Assembly (NCBI RefSeq): GCF_030408555.1
Contig: NZ_CP047048.1
Location: 930,001 to 994,000, forward strand
Direction of reading: 5' to 3'
Source: Corynebacterium aurimucosum
Lineage (GTDB): Bacteria > Actinomycetota > Actinomycetes > Mycobacteriales > Mycobacteriaceae
Length of the DNA: 64,000 nt
Position numbers and translations under genes: made by a program. A model generated the notes under the pieces. The model was not told where the DNA came from, searched no databases, and saw only the letters and a list, made by a program, of their open reading frames with translations. Positions 24,745 to 33,426 of the stretch are shown in pieces (position 1 is the stretch's first letter; every line of letters starts with the position of its first letter).

Positions 24745-24768
24745 GTACGAAACGGTGTATTATCGTAC
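24745..24768. promoter_or_regulatory. TetR-type operator between tetR and the acyl-CoA dehydrogenase gene
   Basis: GTACGA (24745-24750), 12 bases, TCGTAC (24763-24768), flanked by G and C so that the arms extend to GGTACGA/TCGTACC. It lies 101 bases from the tetR ATG and 107 from the dehydrogenase ATG, the usual place for a divergent auto-operator. Same arms and spacing as 18386-18409 and 36621-36644. Confidence 0.72.
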
Positions 24769-24875
24769 CCACTCAATGCGTAGTTCCCATTGATTTCCCG
24801 TCCCACAGATCGCCGCATTGCTTTAAGAAAATCCATGTGGCCACCACAAACTCTCAGCTAGAAAGGTAGAAAACT

Positions 24876-26084
24876 ATGCCCCCAATCCTTGGACCGCAAC
24901 ATCCCAGTGGGAAACACTTGGAGAAGATTAAGTACCCTCACGCTGATATCTTCGCAGTCGCTGACCGCCTAGTTCCCGAGGAGCAAGCGCGCCTGGCAGA
25001 GATCCACGAGTTTCTGCAGACGGAGATTCGCCCGGTCGTGGGGGAATACTGGGACCGTGAAGAGCTGCCTTTCGACCTTCTTCCTCGCATGGCGGAGATG
25101 GGTTTAGGGGAAGTCGAGCTCACGGATACCTCACGCCTCTACCGCGGGTTGGTGTACGCGGAGGTTACCCGCGCAGATGTGTCACTATCGGCGTTGGTGG
25201 GTATTCACAATGAGCTTGTTCTCGGACTCATCGACAAGCTTGGTTCCCCGGAACAAAAAGACACCTGGTTGGCAGGCTTGCGCCAGTTCACCAAAGTGGG
25301 GTGCTTCGCGCTGACCGAGCCGGACCACGGATCCGACATCGCTGGCGGACTAGCCACAACGGCGGAGCGCACCGCCGAGGGCTGGGTTATCAATGGATCG
25401 AAGCGTTGGATCGGCGCCGGTACTTTTGCTGATTTCGCCATCACCTTCGCCCGCGATACGGCGGATAATGAGATTAAAGCCTTCATCGTTGAGCTCGACC
25501 GCGACGGCGTGACGCGTAACAAGATCTCGCGCAAAATGGGTTTGCGCATCATGCAGAATGCAGATCTGCACTTCGACGACGTTCTCATTCCCCATGAGAA
25601 CCTGATCCCTGGTGCCGAATCCTTCGCCAACGTCAACGACTTCTTGTGCTATTCCCGTGCTTGGGTGGGCTGGCAGGGCGCTGGGTTGCAGCTGGGCATT
25701 TTCGACAAGGCCCGCGAGTACGCGGTTAAGCGCGAGCAGTTCGGCCGGCCCATTGCTAAATTCCAGCTCGTCCAGGAGCAGCTCTCCCGTATCCTGGGCA
25801 ACGCTACTGCGTCGCTTGCCATGATGGCCCAGCTGGCGGAGGTCCAGGAACAGGGCAAGCTGGAAATGCCGTTTGCCGCCCTGGCGAAGGCAACCACCAC
25901 ACGCTTAGCGCGCGAATCCGCCGCAGCGGGCCGCAACATTGGCGGTGGAAACGGCATCCTCACGGAGTATGACCTGTCGAAGATGATGGATGATGCCGAG
26001 ATTCTCTTCACTTATGAGGGCACCTACGACATCAACTCGCTCATCGTCGGCCGTGCTGTGACTGGCGTATCTGCCTTCGTTTAA
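24876..26084 (+). CDS. acyl-CoA dehydrogenase (glutaryl-CoA dehydrogenase/ACX4-like group)
   Basis: 402 residues, FAD flavoenzyme. Motifs: GCFALTEPDHGSD near 148 (FAD and substrate contact), SKRWIGAGTFADF near 182, REQFGRPIAKFQLVQ near 290, and the C-terminal catalytic region ILFTYEGTYDINSLIVGRAVTG, whose Glu aligns with the catalytic base of glutaryl-CoA dehydrogenase. In a cluster with MmsAB and an HSD10-type enzyme, a role on isobutyryl-CoA or 2-methylbutyryl-CoA is more likely than glutaryl-CoA. The ATG follows GAAAGGTAGAAAACT. Probably cotranscribed with the SDR 81 bases downstream; controlled from 24745-24768. Confidence 0.88.
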   Translation: MPPILGPQHPSGKHLEKIKYPHADIFAVADRLVPEEQARLAEIHEFLQTEIRPVVGEYWDREELPFDLLPRMAEMGLGEVELTDTSRLYRGLVYAEVTRADVSLSALVGIHNELVLGLIDKLGSPEQKDTWLAGLRQFTKVGCFALTEPDHGSDIAGGLATTAERTAEGWVINGSKRWIGAGTFADFAITFARDTADNEIKAFIVELDRDGVTRNKISRKMGLRIMQNADLHFDDVLIPHENLIPGAESFANVNDFLCYSRAWVGWQGAGLQLGIFDKAREYAVKREQFGRPIAKFQLVQEQLSRILGNATASLAMMAQLAEVQEQGKLEMPFAALAKATTTRLARESAAAGRNIGGGNGILTEYDLSKMMDDAEILFTYEGTYDINSLIVGRAVTGVSAFV

Positions 26085-26165
26085 GTAGCTCTGTCCTCGT
26101 ACTCACCGCCACAGATTCACAGCACCAGGGAACCCACCCCTCGCTCTTCTCAAAAGGAGAAAACC

Positions 26166-26915
26166 ATGAACCTACACGAAGTATCAGCCGTCGTGACCGG
26201 CGGGGCATCCGGCCTTGGAGCGGCAACGGCCGCAGCACTCGCGGAACACGGAGCCACGGTCACTGTGCTCGACTTGTCCGTCCCAGAGGAACAGCACAGC
26301 GACATCAACTACACAGCCGTCGACGTCACCGATGCCGCCGCGGTACGGGAGGCGGTCCTCAGTGCAGCAACGGAAGCACCCATGCGCGTGGCCGTGAACT
26401 GCGCGGGAATCTGCCCCTCGGCACGCATCTTTGGACGCAAAGGACCACATGATCCGGAGCTGTTTTCCAAGACCATCAACGTCAACCTCATGGGTACCTT
26501 CCACGTCATGACTGCTGCCGCTGAGGCAATGGCTCAGGCAGAACCATTCGATGAGGACGGCCAGCGCGGCGTCATCATCAACACGGCCTCCGTCGCAGCC
26601 TTTGAAGGGCAGGTTGGGCAGGCCGCCTACGCGGCGTCGAAAGGTGCGGTGGCCGCCCTGTCGATTACGGGGGCTCGAGATTTGGCATCGCTGGGCATTC
26701 GCGTCAATGCCATCGCTCCGGGGGTGGTATCCACCCCGATGATGGAGCAGATCACTCCGGAGTTCCGTGAGCAGTTGGAAGCCACCGTGCCATTCCCCGC
26801 CAGGCTAGCTAAGCCGGAGGAATTCGCTGCCCTGGTCCTGTCGATTGCTGAAAACCCCTATATCAATGGTGAGACGATTCGCTTGGATGGTGCGCTGCGT
26901 ATGCCGCCGCGTTAA
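26166..26915 (+). CDS. HSD10-type 2-methyl-3-hydroxybutyryl-CoA dehydrogenase (SDR)
   Basis: 249 residues, classical SDR. The cofactor motif TGGASGLGAATA is near 12-23, an Asp for NAD sits in TVLDLSV, NCAG near 78, and the catalytic triad is Ser in NTASVAAFEG with YAASK. The block GQVGQAAYAASK and the C-terminal NPYINGETIRLDGALRMPPR closely follow human HSD17B10. That enzyme oxidises 2-methyl-3-hydroxybutyryl-CoA to 2-methylacetoacetyl-CoA in isoleucine catabolism, and the thiolase at 18427 would cleave the product. AGGAGAAAACC precedes the ATG. It converges with acuC. Confidence 0.88.
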   Translation: MNLHEVSAVVTGGASGLGAATAAALAEHGATVTVLDLSVPEEQHSDINYTAVDVTDAAAVREAVLSAATEAPMRVAVNCAGICPSARIFGRKGPHDPELFSKTINVNLMGTFHVMTAAAEAMAQAEPFDEDGQRGVIINTASVAAFEGQVGQAAYAASKGAVAALSITGARDLASLGIRVNAIAPGVVSTPMMEQITPEFREQLEATVPFPARLAKPEEFAALVLSIAENPYINGETIRLDGALRMPPR

Positions 26916-26956
26916 GGCGAATGCCGCGTATTCAGTGCTAAGGCCTCACGCGGGGT

Positions 26957-28090
26957 CTAACCATAAGCAGGTAAACCCCAGTAGGGGAAGATGGCGCGCG
27001 TGGTCTGCACCAGCGCTGCGTGCGGCCTCTCTGCCATGACCTTGGTGGGGTCGAAGTCCTCGATGGTGGCGCTCGCGCCCTCATCGCCCAAAATAGGGGA
27101 GCCCTCCCAGCCGCCTGGCATCCGGGAGGAGGCAGTGAGCTCCACATTGGCGGCCGCGGCGAGTACATGCGTCCACGCGCGTGCGACGGCATCGATTCGA
27201 TAGCCACCGCCACCGAGGGCGACCCACCGCCCAGCCGCAAACTGCTGCGCCCACACCGCCACCGAGCGGTAAGCCTGGGCCATCGCATCGATGGTGAGCT
27301 CTAGGTCAGCAAGGGGATCCGAACGGTGCGGATCCGCGCCGTGTTGGGAAATGATGAAATCGGGGCGGAACTTCTTGAGCAGTGGAGGGACGATGGCGTG
27401 GACCACCTGCAGCCATTCCTCATCCGTAACCCCACGGGGCAGGGCCACGTTGACGGCGGTACCTTCCGCGCCCTGCCCGCCAATCTCGTGCGCATAGCCC
27501 GTGCCGGGGAAGAGATATAGTCCCGATTCATGCACTGAAATCGTGAGCACGTTGGGATCGTCCCAAAAGATCTTCTCCACGCCGTCGCCGTGGTGAGCGT
27601 CTAAATCCAGGTAGACCACGCGCTGGGCACCGTGAGCCAGCAGCCACCGGATGGCAATCGCGGCATCGTTGTACATACAGAACCCCGACATGGAATCGGC
27701 AAAAGCATGGTGCAGCCCGCCGGATAGGTTGACTGCGCGTGGTGCGCGGCCTTCCCACACAGCCCGTGCGGCCGCTAGGGTACCGCCGGCGATGCGCGCG
27801 GCGACCGTCGACAAGCCATGACTAATCGGGTTGTCTTCGGTGCCCAGACCGAAACGTTTAGTGGGCACCTCGGCGCGGGTGGCGGCGATGTAGTCGGGGC
27901 TATGCACGAGCTGCAAGTGTGAGGTGTTCAGCGGGTCGGGGCACTCGATATCGAATTCCTCGAGCACGCCGAAGTGCTGAGCCAGTGACATCGCCGCGGC
28001 GACCCGGTCCGGCCCCATCGGATGCTCTGGACCAAGCGAGTAGCGGTACATTTCCTCCGAAGCGAAAAGCAGCGGTTTTGACTGACTCAT
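26957..28090 (-). CDS. acuC: AcuC-type lysine deacetylase
   Basis: 377 residues, class I histone-deacetylase fold. Zn and catalytic elements are LSGGLHHAFADS (tandem His), YLDLDAHHGDGVEKIFW (Asp and His ligands) and SQHGADPHRSDPLADL (second Asp). AcuC removes acetyl groups from the C-terminal Lys of acyl/acetyl-CoA synthetases and so reactivates them. The ATG at 28090 overlaps the TGA of the upstream acetyltransferase gene (ATGA, 4 bases), so both arms of an acetylation cycle are translated together. Likely client: the acyl-CoA synthetase at 22193-23923, which has the PxxxxGK motif, and acetyl-CoA synthetase elsewhere. Confidence 0.9.
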   Translation of the reverse strand: MSQSKPLLFASEEMYRYSLGPEHPMGPDRVAAAMSLAQHFGVLEEFDIECPDPLNTSHLQLVHSPDYIAATRAEVPTKRFGLGTEDNPISHGLSTVAARIAGGTLAAARAVWEGRAPRAVNLSGGLHHAFADSMSGFCMYNDAAIAIRWLLAHGAQRVVYLDLDAHHGDGVEKIFWDDPNVLTISVHESGLYLFPGTGYAHEIGGQGAEGTAVNVALPRGVTDEEWLQVVHAIVPPLLKKFRPDFIISQHGADPHRSDPLADLELTIDAMAQAYRSVAVWAQQFAAGRWVALGGGGYRIDAVARAWTHVLAAAANVELTASSRMPGGWEGSPILGDEGASATIEDFDPTKVMAERPHAALVQTTRAIFPYWGLPAYG

Positions 28091-30726
28091 GACAAGGACC
28101 TCGCGAGGGGATCGCGGACATCACCCAGCGGGGCGATGCGCATGCGGGCCCCCACCACATCAGTCTGTGTCACCCCGGCGATGACAGGGGAGAGCTCGAT
28201 GTCAACGAGTGCGGCAATGTCGTCTTTGAGCTGTGCCAGCTGCATCATGACCTCTTCGACGCGATGTAGCTTGGCGGCCTTGGTACCGCGATAGCCGGTC
28301 AACAGGGGAGAGGCCTTCAAGCAGCTGAGCATGTCCAGGGCATCCGTTCGGCGTAGCGGAGGCACGCGCCACTCGACGTCCCCCAACAGATCCGAGGGCA
28401 GTCCGGAGAAACCTGCAGAAACCATCGGGCCCACAACGGGATCTTCGATGGCCCGCAGAGTAAGGGAGGCGCCCGCCGTGACCATGCGCTGTACCACCGG
28501 TATCAAGATGGCAGGATCCTCGCCTAAGTGGAGATCACGCGTGAGTTGAGTGATGGTGCTCCACGCGCGCTTCATGGACTCCTCGTCATGGATGTTGCGC
28601 ACGACAGTGGGAAGTTCCGAGCGGCCCCGCACTATCTGCGAGGTGCACTTGAGGACCACATTCCATCCATACTCGTGCCCAGCCGCAATGGCCTCCTCAA
28701 GGGTGCTGACCGGATTCCAAGGAACAATGTCGATGCCATAGGCGCTCAGAATTCGCGCGCACTCCTCATCGGTTGTCCACCTCCCGGTGGGCGAATCCAG
28801 AAGCACCTCCGCAACGACCCCGCGTGCTTCAGCCAGACCCTCGCTGGTGGCGAATTCATCGGCAGGGTTGGGGCGGGCGAGGGCGCGTCGGCGTTCGTTA
28901 TCGATGATGGTCGCTAATGCTTCGATGGCGTCGGCATAGGTGTCAAACACCGGCAGCTGGCCGGGTTTCTCTGGGCCCGGAGCGGTGCGGAAATCGGGGA
29001 CGTCGAAGCCAACAAAGCTGGCGATAAGCGGGGTATCCGTCGTCGTGGATGCCAGCTGCGACAAACTTGAATAAGCATCCTTGAGGATAAACTCGCCGAC
29101 TTCTACGACGGCACACAGCACTGCGTCAATATTCGGGTCCGCCAAAGCCCGCCGTGCCTCCTCAGTGATGGCGGGAGCGGGATCGTCGACGACGGTGGTA
29201 GCGCGCGGGCGTAGCCCGAAGCGCCAGGCTGCTTGCTCCATCTGCGCGGTGAGTCCAGAGGAATTCGACATCACGGCAATTCGACGGCCCTGCGGCACGG
29301 GTTGGCGCGCGAGGAGCTGGGCGATGTCAAGCATGGCATCGCGGCTGGTGACCACCATGGCTCCGGTGTAGCGGATGATCTCATCCAGTGCGGCCGGACT
29401 GGCCGCAGACAATCCATCGACTGCGTAGTGCCGGGCGGATTTCAGCGCGCGCGAAGGCAGAAACACCACGACGTGCTTGTCCAGCGCTAGGCGACGCAGA
29501 ACGCGGAAGAACTTACGTGGGTTACCTATCGAGTCGAGGGACAACAGACAGATGCGTGTGTTTTCATCTTGGCTCCAGAACTGCATAACGTCATTGCCGG
29601 TGACATCGGCGAAGGAACCAGCGGCGATGAAGTTACTTAAACCGCAGCCAAGTTGCAGCGCATGGGATAGAGCCAGTGTCGCCACGCCAGCCGATTGGGT
29701 AAAGAGTCCTACTTGGCCGGCCCGTGGCATGGGCGCGGGGCTTGCGTTGAGGCGAACCGAGTCATCGGTGTTGATGAGGCCCAATGCAGCGGGGCCGAGG
29801 GCGCGCAGACCGTAGTCCCTAGCCGCGAGTACGATGTCGCGGGCCTCCTCGCGCGAAAGGTTAGGGTTCTGGCTGCGAGAGATGACGATGACCCCTTTAG
29901 CGCCTGCGGCGGCAGCCGCCTCCATGACGTTGGCGCCGCCACGCCCTTGAAATTCGATGACAACGAGGTCTACCGGTTCAGCAAGGTCATGGAGTTCATC
30001 GACGCTGTGCAGGTGATGCAGTGAACCAGTGAAGCCGGCGCTGCCCAGTTGCTGGCTGGAGAGCGTGCCAACCACCGCCACGGAGCTTGGGGTGAGCAAA
30101 CGGTGAATTGAGTTGGCTTCGGCGCGCAGCTCGCGGCGTTCCATAACATCGCGGGAATTCTCATTCGGAGCGATGTGGAAATCCACTCGAATGAATCCAT
30201 CCTCAAGCTCCGGCTTCGCGGAGTAGCCTGCACGCACGAAGACCTGCACCATCCTGCGGTTTTGGGTGAGCATCTCTGCGAAAAAGCGCTCCACTTTTCC
30301 TTCGCGTCCGATCTCCGCCAGGTGTTCAAGAAGGATGTTGGCTACGCCTTTGCCGTGGTGGGAATCCTGGACTAGGAAGGAGACATCGCCCACGCGCGCC
30401 GGCAAGAACTGTTCGACAATGGAGTATCCGGCCACCGCCACGATACTGCCGCGCTCCACCATGACGAGCGTGACCTTGTCATAGCCGTCTGTATGGAGCC
30501 AGCGGTCAAGATCATCGTCGGTCAGCGTGGGGTGCGTGCCGAAGAAGCGCAGATACTTCGACTGATCCGAGACGCGATCATAGAAAACGCGAATGGCATC
30601 GCGGTCGCCCGGCGTGATGGGACGCAAGGTAGCGATATCGCCATCGTTGAGGATGACATCGGCTTCCCAGCTCGTTAGTCCGGGCCCGTCGGGGGTGGTG
30701 GTCGCAGGCTGCTCCGTGTGGTCCAT
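28087..30726 (-). CDS. Pat-type protein lysine acetyltransferase (GNAT plus NDP-forming acyl-CoA-synthetase-like)
   Basis: 879 residues. Residues ~20-190 form a GNAT domain with the acetyl-CoA loop in VQDSHHGKGVANILLEHL. Residues ~205-650 resemble the CoA-binding and ligase domains of NDP-forming acyl-CoA synthetases (SSVAVVGTLSSQQLG, GLFTQSAGVATLAL, AVMSNSSGLTAQM). Residues ~655-879 form an ATP-grasp-like end (GWNVVLKCTSQIV). The GNAT-first order is the reverse of Salmonella Pat and is the arrangement described for actinobacterial PatA. The loop GLFTQSAGVATLAL has Ser-Ala where active ligases keep Ser-Gly, and the large domain is probably regulatory. It inactivates AMP-forming synthetases by acetylating the active-site Lys. 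Its promoter has a perfect 17-bp palindrome (30765-30781). Confidence 0.85.
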   Translation of the reverse strand: MDHTEQPATTTPDGPGLTSWEADVILNDGDIATLRPITPGDRDAIRVFYDRVSDQSKYLRFFGTHPTLTDDDLDRWLHTDGYDKVTLVMVERGSIVAVAGYSIVEQFLPARVGDVSFLVQDSHHGKGVANILLEHLAEIGREGKVERFFAEMLTQNRRMVQVFVRAGYSAKPELEDGFIRVDFHIAPNENSRDVMERRELRAEANSIHRLLTPSSVAVVGTLSSQQLGSAGFTGSLHHLHSVDELHDLAEPVDLVVIEFQGRGGANVMEAAAAAGAKGVIVISRSQNPNLSREEARDIVLAARDYGLRALGPAALGLINTDDSVRLNASPAPMPRAGQVGLFTQSAGVATLALSHALQLGCGLSNFIAAGSFADVTGNDVMQFWSQDENTRICLLSLDSIGNPRKFFRVLRRLALDKHVVVFLPSRALKSARHYAVDGLSAASPAALDEIIRYTGAMVVTSRDAMLDIAQLLARQPVPQGRRIAVMSNSSGLTAQMEQAAWRFGLRPRATTVVDDPAPAITEEARRALADPNIDAVLCAVVEVGEFILKDAYSSLSQLASTTTDTPLIASFVGFDVPDFRTAPGPEKPGQLPVFDTYADAIEALATIIDNERRRALARPNPADEFATSEGLAEARGVVAEVLLDSPTGRWTTDEECARILSAYGIDIVPWNPVSTLEEAIAAGHEYGWNVVLKCTSQIVRGRSELPTVVRNIHDEESMKRAWSTITQLTRDLHLGEDPAILIPVVQRMVTAGASLTLRAIEDPVVGPMVSAGFSGLPSDLLGDVEWRVPPLRRTDALDMLSCLKASPLLTGYRGTKAAKLHRVEEVMMQLAQLKDDIAALVDIELSPVIAGVTQTDVVGARMRIAPLGDVRDPLARSLS

Positions 30727-30764
30727 GTCATCACCTTAGCCCGCGCTTTCTCGGGCACAGGCCA

Positions 30765-30781
30765 GGTGAATGGCATTCACC
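30765..30781. promoter_or_regulatory. perfect palindrome in the pat / mmsA divergent region
   Basis: GGTGAATG-G-CATTCACC (8-1-8) is 38 bases upstream of the pat start and 177 upstream of mmsA. A further half-site, GGTGAATA, is at 30850-30857. It is unlike the GTACGA operators, so a different regulator is expected, perhaps the second TetR (33426-34007). Confidence 0.5.
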
Positions 30782-30958
30782 CCACTACTTCGAGGGGAGG
30801 CGTATGGGGAAAGTGCAGGACAAAGCGTGTATGTCAACTCACTCTAGGGGGTGAATAGTGTGTTATGTCTCATTATCCATGGCGTGCGGCTGTGGACTGC
30901 GGTTAGTGTGTGACCCAAGCCATAGAAGGAGCCGGAGGTTCCAGGAAGGAGACGCGCC

Positions 30959-32473
30959 ATGCGCACTGTGTATCACTATGTCAATGGAGAAACGTTCGAG
31001 GGGACGTCGGGCAACACCCAGCCCGTCCTGAACCCTTCGACCGGCAAGGAGCAGGCCGCCGTCGCTCTGGCGAACAAGGCCGATGTGGACAGCGTCATCG
31101 CGGAATCCGCGAAGGCTCAGCCAGGCTGGGCAGCACTAAACCCACAGAAGCGTATCCGCATCATCATGGAATGGATCCGTCTCATCCACGAGAACATGGA
31201 TGAACTGGCCACGCAGCTCTCCTTGGAGCACGGTAAGACTTTCCCGGATGCTAAGGGAGACGTCCTGCGCGGCGTCGACGTGCTGGAGTTCGCGCTTGGC
31301 GCCCCGCACCAGCTCAAGGGTGAGTATTCTTCGGAGGTTGGCACCGGTATCGATACCTACTCGATGCGCCAGCCACTTGGTGTGGTCGCCGGTATTACCC
31401 CGTTCAATTTCCCGGCCATGATTCCGCTGTGGAAGGCCGGCCCGGCACTGGCAGCGGGCAACGCCTTCGTACTCAAGCCTTCTGAGCGCGACCCCTCCGT
31501 ACCGGTACGCCTAGCGGAGCTTTTCATTGAGGCAGGCGGCCCGGCCGGTGTTCTCAACGTGGTGCACGGAGGCAAGGAGGCAGTCGATGCCATCCTCGAC
31601 TCCGACACCATCAAGGCCGTGGGCTTTGTCGGCTCCACCCCGATTGCGCAGTACATCTACGAGCGCTGCGCGGCCACAGGCAAGCGCGCTCAGTGCTTCG
31701 GCGGTGCGAAGAACCACGCCATCGTGCTTCCCGACGCCGACATTGACGCCACCGCCGACGCCATCGTGGGCGCTGCCTTCGGCTCCGCGGGTGAGCGCTG
31801 CATGGCCCTGTCCGTGGTAGTCCCCGTGGGACAGGACACGGCAGACCGTTTGCGCGATGCCATCCTGGCCAAGATTCCAGAACTTAAGGTAGGCCACTGC
31901 CTCGATCCTGAGGCCGACTATGGCCCCTTGGTCACGGCAGAGGCACGCGATCGCGTACACCGGCTCATCGCCGAGGGCGTGGAGGCAGGAGCCACGTTGC
32001 TTGCCGACGGCCGCGAGTTGGACATGTCTGACAAGACCTATAACGAGGATTCCCTCGCGGACGGCTTCTACTCCGGCCCGAGCTTCTTCGACAACGTTAC
32101 CGCCGACATGTCCGTCTACAGCGAGGAAATCTTCGGCCCGGTGCTGGTCATGGTCCGCGCCGAAACCCTGGAAGAGGCCGTGTCTTACCCCAACGACCAC
32201 GTCTACGGCAACGGTGTCGCCATCTTTACCCAGAACGGCGGCGCGGCCCGCGACTTCTGCAAGAACGTCCAGGTCGGCATGGTGGGCGTCAACGTTCCGA
32301 TTCCGGTGCCGATTGCCTACCACACCTTTGGTGGCTGGAAGGCCTCCGGTTTCGGCGACCTCAACCAGCACGGACCGGATTCCTTCCGCTTCTACACCAA
32401 GACTAAGACCATCACCTCGCGCTGGCCTAATGATGAGTCCGCAGGTCCTCAGTTCACCATGCCGGTCATGTAA
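30959..32473 (+). CDS. mmsA: methylmalonate-semialdehyde dehydrogenase (CoA-acylating)
   Basis: 504 residues, aldehyde dehydrogenase superfamily. ITPFNFPAMIPLW near 142 and KPSERDPSVPVRLAELF near 170 line the cofactor site. CFGGAKNHAIVLPDADID is the MmsA-type block, and the catalytic Cys lies in GSAGERCMALSVVVP near 281. The block FTQNGGAARDFCKNVQVGMVGVNVPIPVP is also family-typical. It turns methylmalonate semialdehyde plus CoA and NAD+ into propionyl-CoA and CO2, the last step of valine degradation. AGGAAGGAGAC lies 5 bases before the ATG. mmsB follows 12 bases downstream in the same operon. Confidence 0.93.
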   Translation: MRTVYHYVNGETFEGTSGNTQPVLNPSTGKEQAAVALANKADVDSVIAESAKAQPGWAALNPQKRIRIIMEWIRLIHENMDELATQLSLEHGKTFPDAKGDVLRGVDVLEFALGAPHQLKGEYSSEVGTGIDTYSMRQPLGVVAGITPFNFPAMIPLWKAGPALAAGNAFVLKPSERDPSVPVRLAELFIEAGGPAGVLNVVHGGKEAVDAILDSDTIKAVGFVGSTPIAQYIYERCAATGKRAQCFGGAKNHAIVLPDADIDATADAIVGAAFGSAGERCMALSVVVPVGQDTADRLRDAILAKIPELKVGHCLDPEADYGPLVTAEARDRVHRLIAEGVEAGATLLADGRELDMSDKTYNEDSLADGFYSGPSFFDNVTADMSVYSEEIFGPVLVMVRAETLEEAVSYPNDHVYGNGVAIFTQNGGAARDFCKNVQVGMVGVNVPIPVPIAYHTFGGWKASGFGDLNQHGPDSFRFYTKTKTITSRWPNDESAGPQFTMPVM

Positions 32474-32485
32474 GGAGAGAACACA

Positions 32486-33373
32486 ATGACGACTATCGCG
32501 TTTATCGGATTGGGCAACATGGGCGGCCCTATGGCCGTCAACTTGGCGGAGGCCGGGCATGAGGTCCGCGGATTCGACGTCGTGGAAGAGGCTCGGGAGC
32601 GCGCCGCCGAGCAGGGCGTCACCATCATCGAGACCGCGGAGGAAGCCGCGCAGGGCGCCGAGGTAGTCTTTACCAGTTTGCCTAATGGTGGGCTGGTCAA
32701 GCAGGTCATCGAGTCGGTCCTCGCAGCCAACGAGGATGCAAAGACCTACGTTGATGTCTCCACCATCGCGGTCGCGGAGGCACGTGAGCTTTCGGAGACG
32801 GTGGGCAAGGCTGGCTCCGCCTTTCTTGATGCACCAGTCTCCGGCGGCATCGCCGGGGCGGCAGCGGGAACGCTCGCCTTCATGGTCGGCGGCACAGCCG
32901 AAGACTTTGCGAAGGTCAAACCGCTGCTCGACATCATGGGCAAGTCAGTCACCCACTGCGGTGACATCGGCAACGGCCAAGCGGTCAAGGCATGCAACAA
33001 CATGATCCTCGCGGTCCAACAAATTGTCCTAGCTGAAGCCCTGGTCCTCGGCGAGCGCTTGGGGTTGGATCACCAAGCCTTCTACGACGTCGTCTCCAAC
33101 GCCACCGGCAATTCGTGGTCGCTGTCTGTCAACGCCCCGGTTCCGGATATCGTGCCGAGCTCACCGGCGAACAACGATTTCAAGCCAGGTTTCGCCGCCG
33201 CTCTCATGCTCAAGGACCTCAAACTGGCCATGGCCGCGGCGGAAGACACCAAGACCGACACTGTCCTGGGCCGGATTGCGGAGGAGCAGTACTCCTCCTT
33301 TGTGGACGAAGGCCACGGCGGCCTCGACTTCTCCGCCATCATTTCCGAAGTTCGTTCCAAAGGAACAGCCTAA
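32486..33373 (+). CDS. mmsB: 3-hydroxyisobutyrate dehydrogenase
   Basis: 295 residues, beta-hydroxyacid dehydrogenase family. The dinucleotide motif is IGLGNMGGPMAVNLAEAG near 7-24, the substrate block DAPVSGGIAGAAAGTLAFMVGG near 117-138, and the catalytic Lys is in GQAVKACNNM near 170. It oxidises 3-hydroxyisobutyrate to methylmalonate semialdehyde with NAD+, directly upstream of MmsA. AGGAGAGAACACA precedes the ATG. The TAA stop begins a run of degenerate 10-bp repeats (33371-33410) that leads into a hairpin. Confidence 0.92.
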   Translation: MTTIAFIGLGNMGGPMAVNLAEAGHEVRGFDVVEEARERAAEQGVTIIETAEEAAQGAEVVFTSLPNGGLVKQVIESVLAANEDAKTYVDVSTIAVAEARELSETVGKAGSAFLDAPVSGGIAGAAAGTLAFMVGGTAEDFAKVKPLLDIMGKSVTHCGDIGNGQAVKACNNMILAVQQIVLAEALVLGERLGLDHQAFYDVVSNATGNSWSLSVNAPVPDIVPSSPANNDFKPGFAAALMLKDLKLAMAAAEDTKTDTVLGRIAEEQYSSFVDEGHGGLDFSAIISEVRSKGTA

Positions 33374-33410
33374 GCGCTCCTAAGTGCTTCTAAGGCCTCC
33401 TAGGCGCTCT
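33371..33410. repeat. four degenerate 10-bp tandem repeats after mmsB
   Basis: TAAGCGCTCC, TAAGTGCTTC, TAAGGCCTCC, TAGGCGCTCT: four consecutive decamers, each beginning TAA or TAG, the first being the mmsB stop codon. The last unit forms one arm of the hairpin at 33404-33426. Confidence 0.6.
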
Positions 33411-33426
33411 AGCCTGCTGAGAGCGC
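33404..33426. terminator. hairpin between convergent mmsB and tetR
   Basis: GCGCTCT (33404-33410) pairs with AGAGCGC (33420-33426) around a 9-base loop. There is no T-tract, so termination strength is uncertain. It abuts the tetR stop codon at 33426. Confidence 0.4.

Noticed and set aside
24644..24772. N-terminal extension of the TetR at 24083-24643
   Set aside because: Would translate through the operator at 24745-24768 and adds no TetR-like sequence; ATG 24643 fits the HTH start.
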